The notes beneath the pieces were generated by a model that ran no database searches, had not been told where the DNA came from, and saw only the letters and a program-made list of their open reading frames with translations. A program made the translations under genes and the position numbers. From Davidsoniella eucalypti (lineage: Eukaryota > Ascomycota > Sordariomycetes > Microascales > Ceratocystidaceae): DNA of 64,000 nucleotides. Numbering within the stretch: the stretch's first letter is position 1; each line of letters starts with the position of its first letter. Positions 23,450 through 35,338 of this stretch are shown here, piece by piece. The stretch covers positions 1-64,000 of the forward strand of contig RMBW01000104.1 in NCBI GenBank assembly GCA_004009845.1, read 5' to 3'.

Positions 23450-24430
23450 ATTTATTTATTTATCATTTTACATCTTTACGTAGATCACGTAGATCCAGCC
23501 CTAGTGGATAGTTAGACGTCGAGAGACCCTAATGGCCCTCGAAGAAACCTACCTAATAGAGGTCCAGAAAATTACAAAAGAAAGAACAGAAAACAGAAAT
23601 GCAGTGGAACAGAGATATTCGATAAGAAGGTCGAAGGGGGTAGGAGCAGCGCTAACCTAGCTAAACTCTGAATCTTAGCTAAATGATGTGACTCTAGTTG
23701 ACTCACGGCGCATTTTTTCAGAGTTTAGTCCTTTTTCCTTAGGGTTTCAAGTTCCTTTTGCTTTTGTGTTTCCTTTCCCTGGGAACAGCTAGCCTGGAGG
23801 AATCATGCTCGGGAGGCAGATGGAAAGAGGTTATAGGTGCAGAGATATTTGCGATACTACATGGACTCAAAGGCCGCACCCCGACACTGACGGACAGGTG
23901 TACAAACATCTGGATCTGCCTCGACAACAGGGCCGCGGTATCCCGTATAAATAGATCACACAATAAGGCAGGATCCTCACAGGAGGCAATTGACGAGGCC
24001 AAGAAGCTTATTCAGACATTGAAAAATGGGCTGATAGGCAGAAAGGTCTACTGCATCTGGACCCCCGGGCACAAGGGAATCGGCGACAATGAGATAGCCG
24101 ATTCACTAGCAAAAGGCCCGGCCAAATGCACTCCGGAACACTCCATGTCTATAGCAGGAGCTTACAGGTGGTTCAGCGAACATAAACAGGCAAAGTCTAA
24201 AAAATGGTTCTAGGCAGCCATCAGAGACAACATTGGAGAGGCGAGAAATGGGGTTTCCCTCTCCAGATGAAGCTGCCATACCTAGGGGGACAAGAATCAG
24301 TCAAGGACAGGTATTGGCCGCACTCTTTGGTCATGGTGACTTCAAAGAATATCATGAGAGGTTTGGCCACGAGAACGCCACAATGGAATGCCACAATGGG
24401 ATATGCTATTATGTGGGTTAGTAGAAAATA
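23450..24430 (+). mobile_element. LINE relic (Tad-like), 5' segment plus RNase H end
   Basis: The segment 23450-23720 resembles another segment at 54720-55085 (shared motifs such as ACGTCGAGA near 23515 and CAGCGCT...CTAGCTAAAC near 23650), as expected for a LINE 5' region. From 23758 an open frame encodes an RNase H domain: GAEIFAILHGLKG, IWICLDNRAAVSRI and YCIWTPGHKGIGDNEIADSL, which carry the usual Glu, Asp and His/Asp positions. After a stop at about 24213 a shifted frame reads FGHGDFKEYHERFGHENA, the C-terminal Cys/His tail of such ORF2 proteins. Endonuclease and reverse transcriptase are missing, so this is an internally deleted relic. Confidence 0.7.
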
Positions 24431-25429
24431 TTAATATTATATATATCTAACATATTTAGAGATGATTGCTATCATGGTCTATCAAAATACTCAACTATCT
24501 TTGGTAATAATCTACTAGATGTTGATATTTATATCTTCATTCATAAGATGATACGTGAAATTACACCTAAACCCTCCATGAATGATTAAATGATAATGCT
24601 GTCCTGTAGTGCCAGTATGAGATGTAATAGATGTGAGGCGACGGGCATATTATAAAGACTTTAATGGTAATAGGAGAGAAAGAAAAGATGTTACGTGAGA
24701 GAGATGCTAAAAGTTGGAAGAAAACTGCGCGCGATATTGTAGTGATACGAAAAAAGAAGATTCAGGGAAAGCCTCTCCATTAAAGTAGTCTTTCAACCTG
24801 AATCTTGTCGCTAGGAACAACAAATGTGCCGTGTAAGTGTAAATGAAGTTTGTGAAATTTTGCTTCAAGATGGAACGTTGTTTGGAAAGGAGTTGAATTT
24901 TTAGTACCAGGGACATCTGATCGGAATTAGAAGCGAAAGAAAAAAAGGCCCAGCATAAGGAAAAGAAAAAACAGGGGGGTATGTGGAGATGAAATAGAAA
25001 TCAAAACGAAAACGAAAAAAAAGAACCAGCAAGATGATGTGACAAAAGCAAAACGTGGGGGACATGATGGAGTGAAGTTAAAAAAGGCGAGTAAGAAGAT
25101 AAGGCAATGTGTGAGTGAGAGTAATAGGACAGTAGATGCCAGGGAGAAAAAAGAGAAGAAAAAAGGAATCCATGAAAGTAAAACAAGATGTAAGAAGACA
25201 AGATACAAGGCATCACCGAATCAGGTACCGGCATCACGGAATAGAAAAGAAAGAAAAAGGACTCCTAAAAACAAGAAAAAAAACCGAAGAAACCCATATA
25301 AACACCGGAAAAAAGTCACGACGATCTTTCAAAAGAAAGAAAAAAAAAACAGACCCAGAAACACAAAAGACAGATAGGAGAAAAGCAAAGGCATGATATA
25401 TCAGCAACTTGGATAGGTGAATAATGTGC
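24431..25429. other. AT-rich and purine-rich spacer
   Basis: No gene is supported. From about 24930 to 25390 the plus strand is strongly A/G-rich, so the minus strand is T/C-rich, matching the 3' UTR side of the Bqt4-like gene. Frames here are lysine-rich artefacts of poly-purine DNA. Confidence 0.55.
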
Positions 25430-26917
25430 TTACAGAGCACCCATAAGCCAAGGCACGATAGCACTACAGAATATTCGTTAGTAAGGCACTAAGAAATGAG
25501 GGGAATAGAAAACATGGTTACATACCCAACAGCCACAGTAGCTGAAATGCCGAAGAGCGCACGGCGACGCACAACCCGTTTCCGCTCAGCAACTTCGGTC
25601 TTCACCTTTTTCGCTCTGCGTTCCTCTTCCTCAGCATCGGAGGCAGTCTCAGCATTATCGGCTAAGGCATCGCTACCAGCCTCCATAGACACCTCGTTAA
25701 CTGAGATATCCTGAGCCTTGCGCTTGATTCTGCTGATTACACTGCTAGTTTCAGTGCCGTCGGCCTCAACAGCCTCGGGTCCGGTAGCTTCAGTCTTGAT
25801 AGGCTTTTCAACCTCAACCATCTTCTTAGCCTCCTCAAACATGCGGCGGGTTTCTTCAGCTGAAGGTGGTTCACCACCGGCAAAAGAAATGGTGGGAGTA
25901 GGGAGCTGCTCAGACTTTATCTCCTCCTCGGCCTTGACGATGGGCTCCTCGGGAATAGTGCTCTCGGGAGCAACAGATGCCTCCTTGACAGCAGACTTTT
26001 TAGTAGTTCTTCTAGTACGTGTCTTGGTCTCCTTGATAGGGGCATCTTCCTCGGCATTAGGCTCGACAGAAGCAGCCTTGCGGGTAGACTTCTTGCGAGG
26101 CGAAGCGATGGCGCGCTTAGCGGGAGTAGTCATGGTCTTGACGGGGCTGCACGAGCGGCGACCACGAGTACGAGCTAAAGAAGTAGGAGTAGGAGGGACT
26201 AGAGTGATAGTCTCGAACTTGGGAGGGGGAGCAATTTTCTTGACAGGCGAGCCATCAGTAGGCAGGGAGACGCTGATGGGAGCGGGATCTAGAAGAGCCT
26301 TGATCCAGGCCTCGATCTTGTACTCAGCAGCGAGAACCAAAGCCTGTGCAGGAGGGATCCAGACATTGCCGGCAGTCTCTTCAGGGCTGGTGGTAGGTTG
26401 GTTCTTGATGTGGTTACGCTCTTCTTCTTCTTCCAATGCCTCGGCCCATGGAAAGGCGGCCTTGAACATTCCGGTGGCCGACACATAACCGTCATGGCTA
26501 CGGCGCATCAAGAAGTAGCTGCTAGGAGACGACTTGAAGATGCCGGAAACAATGCCCTTGGGAAGCGGCGCGCGTAGATGAGCATAGTCGAAGAAGCCTA
26601 GAGGAGTGGCCTGGGTGTTGCCGACCATCTTGGGGGTGAGCTTGGTCTGGCCGAGACGACGACGGCTAGCAAGCTCAGCATCTAAAAAGCGGTTGATGTT
26701 AGTTTGGCTAACACTAATTGTCGGCTCGGTCGTTAAATAAGGATGAGGAAGGATCAGACGTGCAGAGCCGGATATGCGTGCGTGAAATTTTGCTTAAAAA
26801 GATGAAGGACGTACGGAAGGGAATATCGTCAACCATGAGAGGGTTCACCATGTTTGGCAGGCGACGGCCCGCAGCGGGCGCAGGCGATGTGATCTTGGAA
26901 GAAACCGGAGATTCCAT
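25430..26917 (-). CDS. bqt4: Bqt4-like inner nuclear membrane protein (APSES/KilA-N fold)
   Basis: Minus-strand exons are 26917-26811 (donor uncertain), 26707-25526 and 25463-25430, giving about 440 residues. The N-terminal part has ASRRRLGQTKLTPKMVG, YAHLRAPLPKGI and SYFLMRRSHDGYVSATGMFK, the APSES/KilA-N-like fold of Bqt4. The middle is a disordered Lys/Glu/Thr-rich stretch with basic patches, and the C-terminus is a hydrophobic anchor. The anchor is completed by a 34-nt last exon found by its GTATGT donor, CTTACTAACG branch point and TAG acceptor; it ends in AIVPWLMGAL. In S. pombe Bqt4 holds telomeres at the nuclear envelope. For intron 1 the best-looking donor (GTACGT at 26814) puts the exons out of phase, whereas GTCCTT at 26810 keeps the frame. 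Confidence 0.88.
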
Positions 26918-29900
26918 TGTTGTATGTGTGATGGTTCTATTCTGTAAGTGGTGTGTTTGTTGATCGCGATGTTGAGGGACAGTCAAGACTCGATCTCGAT
27001 TCCCCAATGTAGCTAATGCGACTAGAGTGAAGGTATTTCGCGTATCGACTCTTCGGTTCTGATAGTTTAGATGTCAGACGATGATGTCAAGAAGGCGGCA
27101 AAATATTGCGATGCCAGATGTGCTTGCTAAGACGTTCTTTTTTTGTCGCAAGTGCTGTTGATGGGCAACCAGAGACAAAACAATGAAGAAGGGGAGGTGA
27201 GGGAGAGGGAAGAAGAGAAGTAGCAGCGATCCGTACCAGAGAAGAGAATAAAGAAGAAAGAAAAAAAAAATCAGAAAAAAATGCGTTCGTCAATAAATTA
27301 GCTTGCGTGAGCGAAGAAGCGTGAGAAAAAGAGAAAGAGGAAAAAGAGGGCAAGATGCAGGCAGGGTCGCGCAGGGTCAAAAATGAAATATACAAGTAAA
27401 ATAGGAACCGGGGTCCGGAGCGTCAGCTAATAGCGTTGCAGCGTTCAAGGTGTGTGGTTTGCGGTGCGATGGGGGTGTTGTAGTTTCTTGTATTTATGTT
27501 AGTTTGTTGTACTTGTTCCCGAGCCCTGGAATTGAGGAGTCCCTAGACTGTATTATATTCTTTTCTTGTTTATATCTGTACAAATGAATGAAAAACTAGA
27601 GATGAACAGCAGAATTGGAGATGGTATGAGGAGATGAATAGATGGATGGGCTTTCTTTTCTTCTCACACAAATCGTGTCGCGTTTGGCGATGCGGGGACG
27701 TGCAAGGAAGCCTGAGTGGAAACACGGGCACAGATTGTGTACAGGGGGTGGATGAAAAATGGTCAAGCAATAGCAATGTTTGGTGTATGCTGTTTGAGAG
27801 TGAGGATTGCGAATTGCTGATTGCACAAGCTGCGATGATTCTAGGCTGAGGATGACGATAAGCGTAGGCTACGATGCTAAAGATAAACTTGGTGAAGACA
27901 AGGCTGAGAACACATCATCGTTGAGTTTATTGGCTTGCAAATGGCAGCGCTGGCTGATCTTCGCGAGTTCATTGGCGACTGATTCCAATCGTCGTAGTTA
28001 CTACATGTACATACAATGTGAAGCCCGCGATTCTACAGTCCGTAGTTGCCCAGAAAACGGGAATGCTAAGAAAACAGTAGAGAAATAAAAATCAAGGTAC
28101 TCTACTAACAAATCAGGTTGATCTCCGACTCCTGGCTTGCTCATTTTAAAGCCCTACAACGTTATTCTATTGGTGGGCTTGCTAAATCTTGGGCCTGCGC
28201 AAAGCTCAACGTGCTGTAATTTGTCTCATTTGACTGTTAGTGCAGTACACTATCCAGTAAAGAAAAAACAACCAAGTAAATAATCGTAGCCTTCTCGGCC
28301 GGCGCGTGGGTGGCGCGTGTTTCTGCTCTCTTATTTTTTAACCAAACCCTCCCAAAAGACAAAACCAGAATATAAACACTGGTCTTCCACTGCCGGCATG
28401 ATCGTTTCAATGGCCCTCCCATCATCTGGGTCGTAGATGTGCATCAACATCGGGTTTTGCCAGCTGGCAGCTTTTGAAGACGACATAGAAAGTACATGAT
28501 GTTTTGTAGTCTTTTCTTAGAAGTATGTCAAACTTCTAAGTCCCATTATATACCTCTGTCTCCATTTTCATATGCCTTCTATGGGGATAGCGTTCTTGAA
28601 GCTATGAAAGACGACACAGAAATGGTCGTATCTTGGAATAACACTATTAGCAATATAGTATTAACAAACGTTGACTATAGTGAGCATGTTTTCCTTACTT
28701 TCAAACTCTACTATTCTACACTTACAACAGTTTCTAGCTGCATTTTGAATTACTTCTGAGTATTTGTACTTCTCTTCTTGATCTTGGGCTTGGCTGTTCC
28801 TTTTTTTAAAAAAAAATCCTAGCCTAGCCCCACTAACTACCAGATATATATTGATTGTAATTAGTTAGCCATGTAGTGAGCTGTAAAGAATATAATTACA
28901 GCCTGTTTTAGTGATACGGCAAATTTCATCTGTACTTCTGACTTCATCTTTTGTCCTCAGAGTTCTATACATGTGTCTTTATTTTGCCCAAGTTTTAGGG
29001 TTAAGGTCTTTCTTTCTTTCTTTGCCTTTGCCTTTCCCAGGGTTGGCCTGAGTTTTCCTTTAGGCTATTCCTACTGCAAACCATCAGTGCTCTAATTGCT
29101 TTTATTGGGTTCTACTGCAGCGGAAATTGGAGAAGCTCTTTTGACGCCCAACAGAATGAGAACAAATGCTCTGTGCCTTTTCATGACGGAATAAGATAAG
29201 ATTGAATTGGCCTATAATTGCTTTTTCGGTCTAGATGTCTGGAAACGCCCACATATCGATTCCATCGTCCTGTGAATATTAGCCTGTTAATGTGCAAGTC
29301 AGCATTCTATACATACATAACATGTGCAACTAATGCATGTCTTGAAAGTGCCGCTGCATTTCTGAGGGGCCTCTAGTGCCATTGATGATGCAAGCTCTCT
29401 CTCCCACATGGATCCTCGTTCTCTGCCTGTCTGTTTGTCTGGCTGGTGCTTCTGAGTAATTTGTTCCATGCTGTACACACAACACGGTCTATATCTGTAT
29501 GGTATACAGATACAACTACAATTACACTACGGATGTCTGCGTGTTGCCTCCATGCAGCTGTCCCTGCTAAGAGCCCTCGTTCATCTGATCGTATTGGACT
29601 TGTGGCGCTGACATGTCTGATATGGAAGCGTAGAAATCACAGCTTTGACAATACACACTGCGGAGAAAGGCTCAGCAAGAAAACCTACCACTCCTTCTCC
29701 TAAGCTCCGGTCCAAACTCCGAAAACCCAATGTTACCAAGGAGAAAAAAACATTGCTACTTCAGGATTGCCAGCAACCATTTTTGGTTGGGGAGAATCTC
29801 AGAATGGACGATCCCTTCTTTTCTCTCATAACAGAGCGGTCCTTAGCCTTTTGTCTTTTACTCAGTGGAGACCAATAATAGGTCGGTTGCTATTGACGAC

Positions 29901-30504
29901 AGGCCTGGGATATTGCTGGTCGTACTATGAAGTAACAACAGGGGGCGCGCCAAAGTTATGACAGGCGATTATGCAGTGATTTACGCCATGTACTGTATTA
30001 TACGCAGCCTCAGATATACCTCTTATTGCTGTGTCTGATATAGCGAGACTGTGCCACGAGCTGCATATAGACAGACACAGCTCCAGCTCTCATCGTCATG
30101 AATATATGGCCTGTCCATTTGTCCCGCCCGTCGTATCAGACAGGGGGAGGAGAGGAGGACTTGGCTCTATCAAGATTCTTGAGCTGAAGACGGTCCAAGG
30201 ACACGACAAAAGAGAACAACCCAAACTTGCAACTTGGCATCAAAAGGGAAAGCTTCTGGAGGCTGCGACTTTTGTGGCGTCTTATTACCCTCTTTTCTAC
30301 CTTATTATTTAAACAGGAAGAGAACCATCCAACAGCCGTCCCCCCTTGCTTGTCGGGACAGCAGACAAACCTGTAACGCGTTTCTGTTTATATCCCTTTG
30401 AGCCACGGGCGAGAGAAAATGTGAAGCAATAGCATCGATTTCGGTGAAGAAAATCTGGGACTTTATCTCGGTAGAAAGTATGCAGCTAGCTAGCTACCTG
30501 CAGC

Positions 30505-30726
30505 TTAGATAATAGGGGTGAACTGACTAGCACGTAGACTTTTTTTCCCAAGCAACAATCCAACAAATCCCAACCCTGATAAGACCAAGTAGCTATGATC
30601 GATCAATGATATCGTCTCGCTCTCAACGTACTTGCCACTCAGGTCTAGAGCGCGAGCAACGGCAGCAATGCTAGACAGGTCGATTTTATTGGCTGGTAGC
30701 ATGTTTGAGGCTAAGCCTAGCTCCAT
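30505..30726 (-). CDS. Small hypothetical protein with one membrane segment (doubtful)
   Basis: A 73-codon frame with an ATG start. It has a moderately polar N-terminal half containing LSSIAAVARALDLSG and then a hydrophobic stretch, SYLVLSGLGFVGLLLG, followed by basic residues, as in a tail- or single-pass membrane protein. I recognise no family and see no splice partner. It stands alone in a gene-poor region. It could be a chance frame or a last exon. Confidence 0.2.
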   Translation of the reverse strand: MELGLASNMLPANKIDLSSIAAVARALDLSGKYVESETISLIDHSYLVLSGLGFVGLLLGKKSLRASQFTPII

Positions 30727-31670
30727 TGAACTTTGTCCGTTGTTCCATGTGGGCTGAAATATGGGTGGCCAAGCAAGACTTGGGATACATACTTCCCCTT
30801 ACTGAACGTCATGCAAGCCGGTCGGTCGGTTAATGGGCACAAAGAAGAAAGCATTGCCGGGCCAGCACAGTGCGTGCGATAGAAGTGAACAGAAGTCTGA
30901 CGGAGGGGACCATCTTACCAAAAAAAATTTAAAAAAAAAATCGGTATGTGTGCCGTCTCATATGGTCTTCATGTCAATAAAGCCGACTAAGTCCTGTTAT
31001 TGACCTACGAGCCTTCAAAAAAAAACAAAAAAAACAGGAAGGACGAAGACGAAAGAGCGTAAAGAAAAAGCACTGCATGTTTCTACAACTATATCACACA
31101 TGCAGACTCGCCCATTGGCCCGCCTGTCCCCCCTTGCAGCGCAAGGCTCTCCTGTTATCAGCGGACAGAAGCCTCCACCATAGCTTTCATAGCTTACAAC
31201 TATAGTGGGCAAGCCCATTGTTATATGCTGCTGTTCTATAGTAAGCAACCTTGCCTTGTCTAAGCTAGCTTAAAGCCTGTGAGCCAAACTAGCTCTACCG
31301 GGTTTTGTCTTTCTTTTTGTCTTGCTTTTGCTACCCCTCCATTTTTCCCCTCTAGACGCTTTGTTCTTGACCGACTCGAACGAATCCCGCAGTGCATGAT
31401 TACAGTTATGGCATTATCAGTAGACCAGTAGACTCTTGTAGAAGCCTCTTTTTTCCATCTTTCCCCTTTCCCGACAAACTGTAGCTTAGCTGTTAATACA
31501 TACTTGACCATTGGAAACACTGGCCTGATCTAAGAGAAGCTGTCCCAAGAGAAGCTGTCCCTTCTTCTTCCTGTCCTGTTCACCCACACAACGGTCTGGA
31601 TCCATCCCGCCTCCCTCCACGAACGCCAGCTCAGCCTTCTCTCTTTATTCTGCTCCCTGAGTTTTTCGCT

Positions 31671-31790
31671 CTTCTTTTTTCTTCTTTTTTTTTTTTTCCC
31701 TCTTTCCCTTTCTCTTTCGTTTCCTTTTCTTCTTATCTCTTCCCCTTCTTATTACTCCTTCTCCTCCTTCTTCTCCTCCAATTGCTCTCC
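31671..31790 (+). promoter_or_regulatory. CT-rich promoter/leader tract of the RhoGDI gene
   Basis: About 120 nt of nearly pure C and T, including a long T run at 31685-31697, ends some 140 nt before the start codon. Such tracts commonly mark transcription start regions of well-expressed genes in filamentous ascomycetes. Exact start sites cannot be read from sequence. Confidence 0.5.
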
Positions 31791-31932
31791 TCCCAATTCT
31801 CTGGAACCTGCTATCTCCACCAGCCCGGGAATCTCTCGACGTCCAACGACCTTTTCGACGGCCATCTGTCTTCGTTTACCACCGCCCTTCCCACGACCTT
31901 TTATATAGAGGCTTATATTCACACTATTCACA

Positions 31933-33004
31933 ATGGCTTCCCACGAAGACGAAACCATGCCCGATGAGACCCAGGGTTACAAGCTCTCTCAGCCCAAGCA
32001 GACTCTAGCTGCCTACCAGGAGATGGGTATGTCCTTCTTTCTCCCCGTCCCTTTTTTCCACGCCTCTTCGCTGCTACTCCCCATGCCGTGATACTGCTCA
32101 CGAGGCTTTTTAGTCCCTTTTCCCGTATCCAGCCTTGTCATACTCAAATGGAAGCTAGCTACAAACAAGCAAGCTTAAGCCTGTTCTATGTCACAGGCTT
32201 ACCAAGCTCTCTCTACTCATGGGCCGCCAAGCTTAACTTTTGCTACTGGCTAGCTAGCTTTTTACGCCCATAGCTATATACAAGCCACTACCAGGACCAA
32301 TCATCAAAACTAACCGCTCCCCCTTCTTTGTACAGATGCCAACGATGAGTCTCTCCAGCGCTACAAGCAGTCTCTGGGTCTGGGTGGCGGTGCCGACCTG
32401 TCTGACTCTAGCGACCCCCGTGTCTGCATCATCCTATCCCTGACCATGGAGTCGGAGGGTCAGCCTCCCGTTAAGATCGACCTATCGGCTCCCGGCAGCG
32501 AGGTCACCATGAAGGACAAGCCCTTCAAGATTAAGGAGGGCGTCAAGTTCACCATGATTGCTAGCTTCAAGGTCCAGCACGAGATTCTTAGCGGCCTGCA
32601 CTACGTTCAGGTCGTCAAGCGCAAGGGTATCCGTGTGTCCAAGGACTCTGAGATGATTGTATGTCTTCTTTCGCCGCCTCTCCTGCGTCTATCGTCACGA
32701 GACAACCGCTTTTCGAAACATCCAAACTAACATGTGTCTTTCTTTTCTCTAGGGCTCGTACGCTCCCAATACCGATAAGCAGCCCATCTACACTAAGCGC
32801 TGTATGTTCCCCCCAATCCGATTATAAACACCTATCCCCCTTTAAGATATCACTTTGTCTAACATATTCACAGTCCAAGAAGAGGAAGCCCCTAGTGGCA
32901 TGATTGCCCGTGGCCATTACAATGCCATCTCTTCCTTCGTTGACGACGACAAGAATAAGCACCTGGAGTTCGAGTGGAGCTTCGACATCACCAAGGACTG
33001 GTAA
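31933..33004 (+). CDS. rdi1: Rho GDP-dissociation inhibitor
   Basis: Exons are 31933-32026, 32336-32658, 32753-32801 and 32874-33004 (introns of 309, 94 and 72 nt), giving 198 residues, the usual RhoGDI length. The N-terminal arm (DETQGYKLSQPKQTLAAYQE) is the flexible switch-binding region, followed by LQRYKQSLGL. The immunoglobulin-like sandwich contains FKIKEGVKFTMIASFKVQHE, GLHYVQVVKRKGI and SYAPNTDKQPIY, and the protein ends in FEWSFDITKDW. It extracts prenylated Rho/Cdc42/Rac GTPases from membranes and keeps them GDP-bound in the cytosol. The first intron is long for this window. The stop codon overlaps a GTAAG string, but reading through it gives nothing conserved. Confidence 0.95.
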
Positions 33005-34225
33005 GCAAGTAACAGACTCAAGAAAAGAAAAGAAAACAAGAAGGCATGGGACAGTTTCAAGAATCACTTGGTTTGAATGTTGCTCCGACATAGACATTCT
33101 CCAGTCATCCAAGCCTATGGGTGTGTTATGTTTCTTAAGCCATCATAAGCTTTTTCATCCGGCCATAGACCTTCTATGACGACGTTGTCTCATTTCGTTT
33201 TTATCCTCTTTTTCTTTCTTTTTTTTCATCCTTTTTTTTCTTTTTCTGTTTCTTTGTCATGTCGAACTGTTAAATCTTTCAAACGTTTATAATACCCCCT
33301 CCTTTTTACACGCTTCGGCGTTGATGATACAAAACATATTTCTTGCTTTTTTTCTTTTCTTTCTTATATCTGGTTATACATACTTTCTTAACCATACTTT
33401 TTTTTCCCCCTATTACCATCAGCACCACTTTGAAAAAAAACGTCCACCGCCTCCTTCTTGTTATTTTATGTCAAGTGCTACTAGTTACTACGATAGTGAC
33501 AAGAACTAAAAAAAAAAAAAAAAACTAAAGGATATATATTCTATATCTTGATACTATTGTATACCCCTCGATGACCCCGCCTTAGCGAGTCGTCTTTTAT
33601 GATATATGTCAAGGTTCGCTGCTCTGATATTCACTTCTACCTCGTATTAAGGGAAACTCATGCTGTGTTTCTCTTGCTTCTCTACTTCTCTGTGAACCCT
33701 TGTTGGACCAAGGAGGAATGCAAAGACCAAGGCAAGACAGCGTCAACACTCGCATAGGGCTTCCCTATTTAAAAATAGTCGCCTGCAAGGACTTTGACGA
33801 CTAGGATCTAGTATAATGGTGTAGGTGGTGTAGTGATGGTACTAGTCATTGTTTGTCGTCGTTAGGTGCGGTGAATCCAAGTATATAAAGTCCTTCAAGT
33901 CTTTATTATAAAATTTCTCTTTAATGTCTTCATAGCTCTATAGCTTCATAAGATCGATGAATTAAAAAAAATTCAATATTTGTTTTGATTTTTACGTTGT
34001 GACCACAAAGAATGTCTATGTATGTATCAAAGTAGATGGATTAGTTATTATTATACAAATGTCGTTGGTATCCCATACCACTTTGAAGAAGCACATAATT
34101 AAACAAATTTATTTTCATTTTGGAAATACAAGAATATGGATTGTGTGAACATTGACATATTTATGAACTATATGTGTATGACGTGATATCTGAGAAATGA
34201 AGATCGAAAATAGGATATATGCACC
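33005..34225. other. Convergent intergenic region
   Basis: This spacer between two convergent genes is T-rich near the RhoGDI 3' end, with an A16-type run near 33510 and AT-rich sequence later. A short dispersed repeat (ATAGCTCTATAGCTTCATAA) lies at about 33933. No coding exon is supported. Confidence 0.5.
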
Positions 34226-35338
34226 TTATAGGAAGTAATCAGGCAGAGCATCTGGGCCTTTATTATTGTTGTTCATGCCTTGCGGTATCATATCCCGATG
34301 CATATCGTTCTCCGGAGCCGCTGCAAAGACATTGAAGAACCGTTCTCCGTTGTCTTTGACCTCCAACACACTGGCCATGTTACCGCACCGATAGCAGTAG
34401 TTAGGCGCACTCCATACCGTACTTAATCTATCGTCATAGAGTACTTGGTAGCCTTCCTGACAGAGTTGGTGAGCACGCAGGATATGTGACATGTTATTGA
34501 CGGCGAGGAACTTCTTGACGACCTGTGCGCCAAATGTATAGCCGGCACCGCGTGGTGACAGAGAGAACTCGTCTTTTTCTGCGTCTGGATCCGACCAGAC
34601 TAAGTCAGCCATTGGCCCTTCGTGTGGGATTTCTCTGAAGCGATCAATAACCTTGATTTGGTCAATTGAGTGGATGGAAGGCGATAGGCCGCCGTGCACG
34701 CAGAAGATTTGGTTGTCGATCACGACACTCAGCGTTAAGAAATCGAACATGTCTGTGAAGTAGTGCCACACATTTGCACTGCCGTATTTCCGTGAACATT
34801 CGGTGTAGAAGCCGTAAGATTGGGTGACGCCTCGAGACTCGTGATTTCCCCTGATAAGGTGTACTCGGTTCGGGTATCGAAGCTTTAGGCATACTAGTAG
34901 CGAAATGGTCTCGACGCTAAACATGCCACGGTCAACATAATCGCCTGGTGGGAACAGAAGTATGTTAGCCTGCGGAAACAGAGATATAAATGCGCTAGAA
35001 ATGACGAAAGGGCTCACCAAGAAAGAGATAGTTGGTATCTGGACAATAGCCTCCGATCTTGAAGATTTCGATAAGGTCGTAGAATTGGCCGTGGATATCG
35101 CCAACCACGGTAATTGGTGCTTTCACATGCACGACATTGCTTTCGCGCATAAGGAGCTCCTTCGTTTTTGCGCAGATAGCCTCAACGACAGACTCGGCAA
35201 GAAGTTCTTTCTTGTAGAGACGGGCGATGCACTCATCAAGGTCGACCGAAGCTAAACAAAGCGGAAAGACATCATGTGAGTCATAGGCGGATATCAGATG
35301 GTATTCGGGGAAGGGCACGTACTGGGAAGACCAGGCAT
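34226..35338 (-). CDS. ppg1: PP2A-like Ser/Thr protein phosphatase catalytic subunit, Ppg1 type
   Basis: Minus-strand exons are 35338-35323, 35251-35018 and 34944-34226 (introns of 71 and 73 nt), giving 322 residues. All metal-binding and catalytic motifs of PPP phosphatases are present: GDIHGQFYDL, GDYVDRG (spanning intron 2), RGNHESR, HGGLSPSI and SAPNYCYRCGN, and the protein ends in DYFL, the methylatable tail. The choice of Ppg1 over PP2A, PP4 or Sit4 rests on DECIARLYKKELL, YCPDTNYLFLG, FREIPHEGPMADLVWSDPD and the RAHQLCQEGYQV segment. Yeast Ppg1 works in a Far-type (STRIPAK-like) complex. Exon 1 is only 16 nt coding (MPGLP plus one base). Confidence 0.93.

Larger units (their letters stand above)
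26918..31932. other. Gene-poor 5-kb region
   Basis: Apart from a doubtful small frame at 30505-30726 I see no gene. The first 500 nt hold the Bqt4-like promoter and a purine-rich leader. Short frames of 60-95 codons are scattered without family resemblance. The patch at about 29440-30300 is somewhat richer in GC and may include untranslated RNA or degraded exons. The last 400 nt is the promoter and leader of the RhoGDI gene. Confidence 0.45.

Noticed and set aside
32990..33120. A further intron after FDITKDW in the RhoGDI gene, because GTAAG overlaps the stop codon
   Set aside because: The protein already has the normal RhoGDI C-terminus and length; no conserved exon follows.
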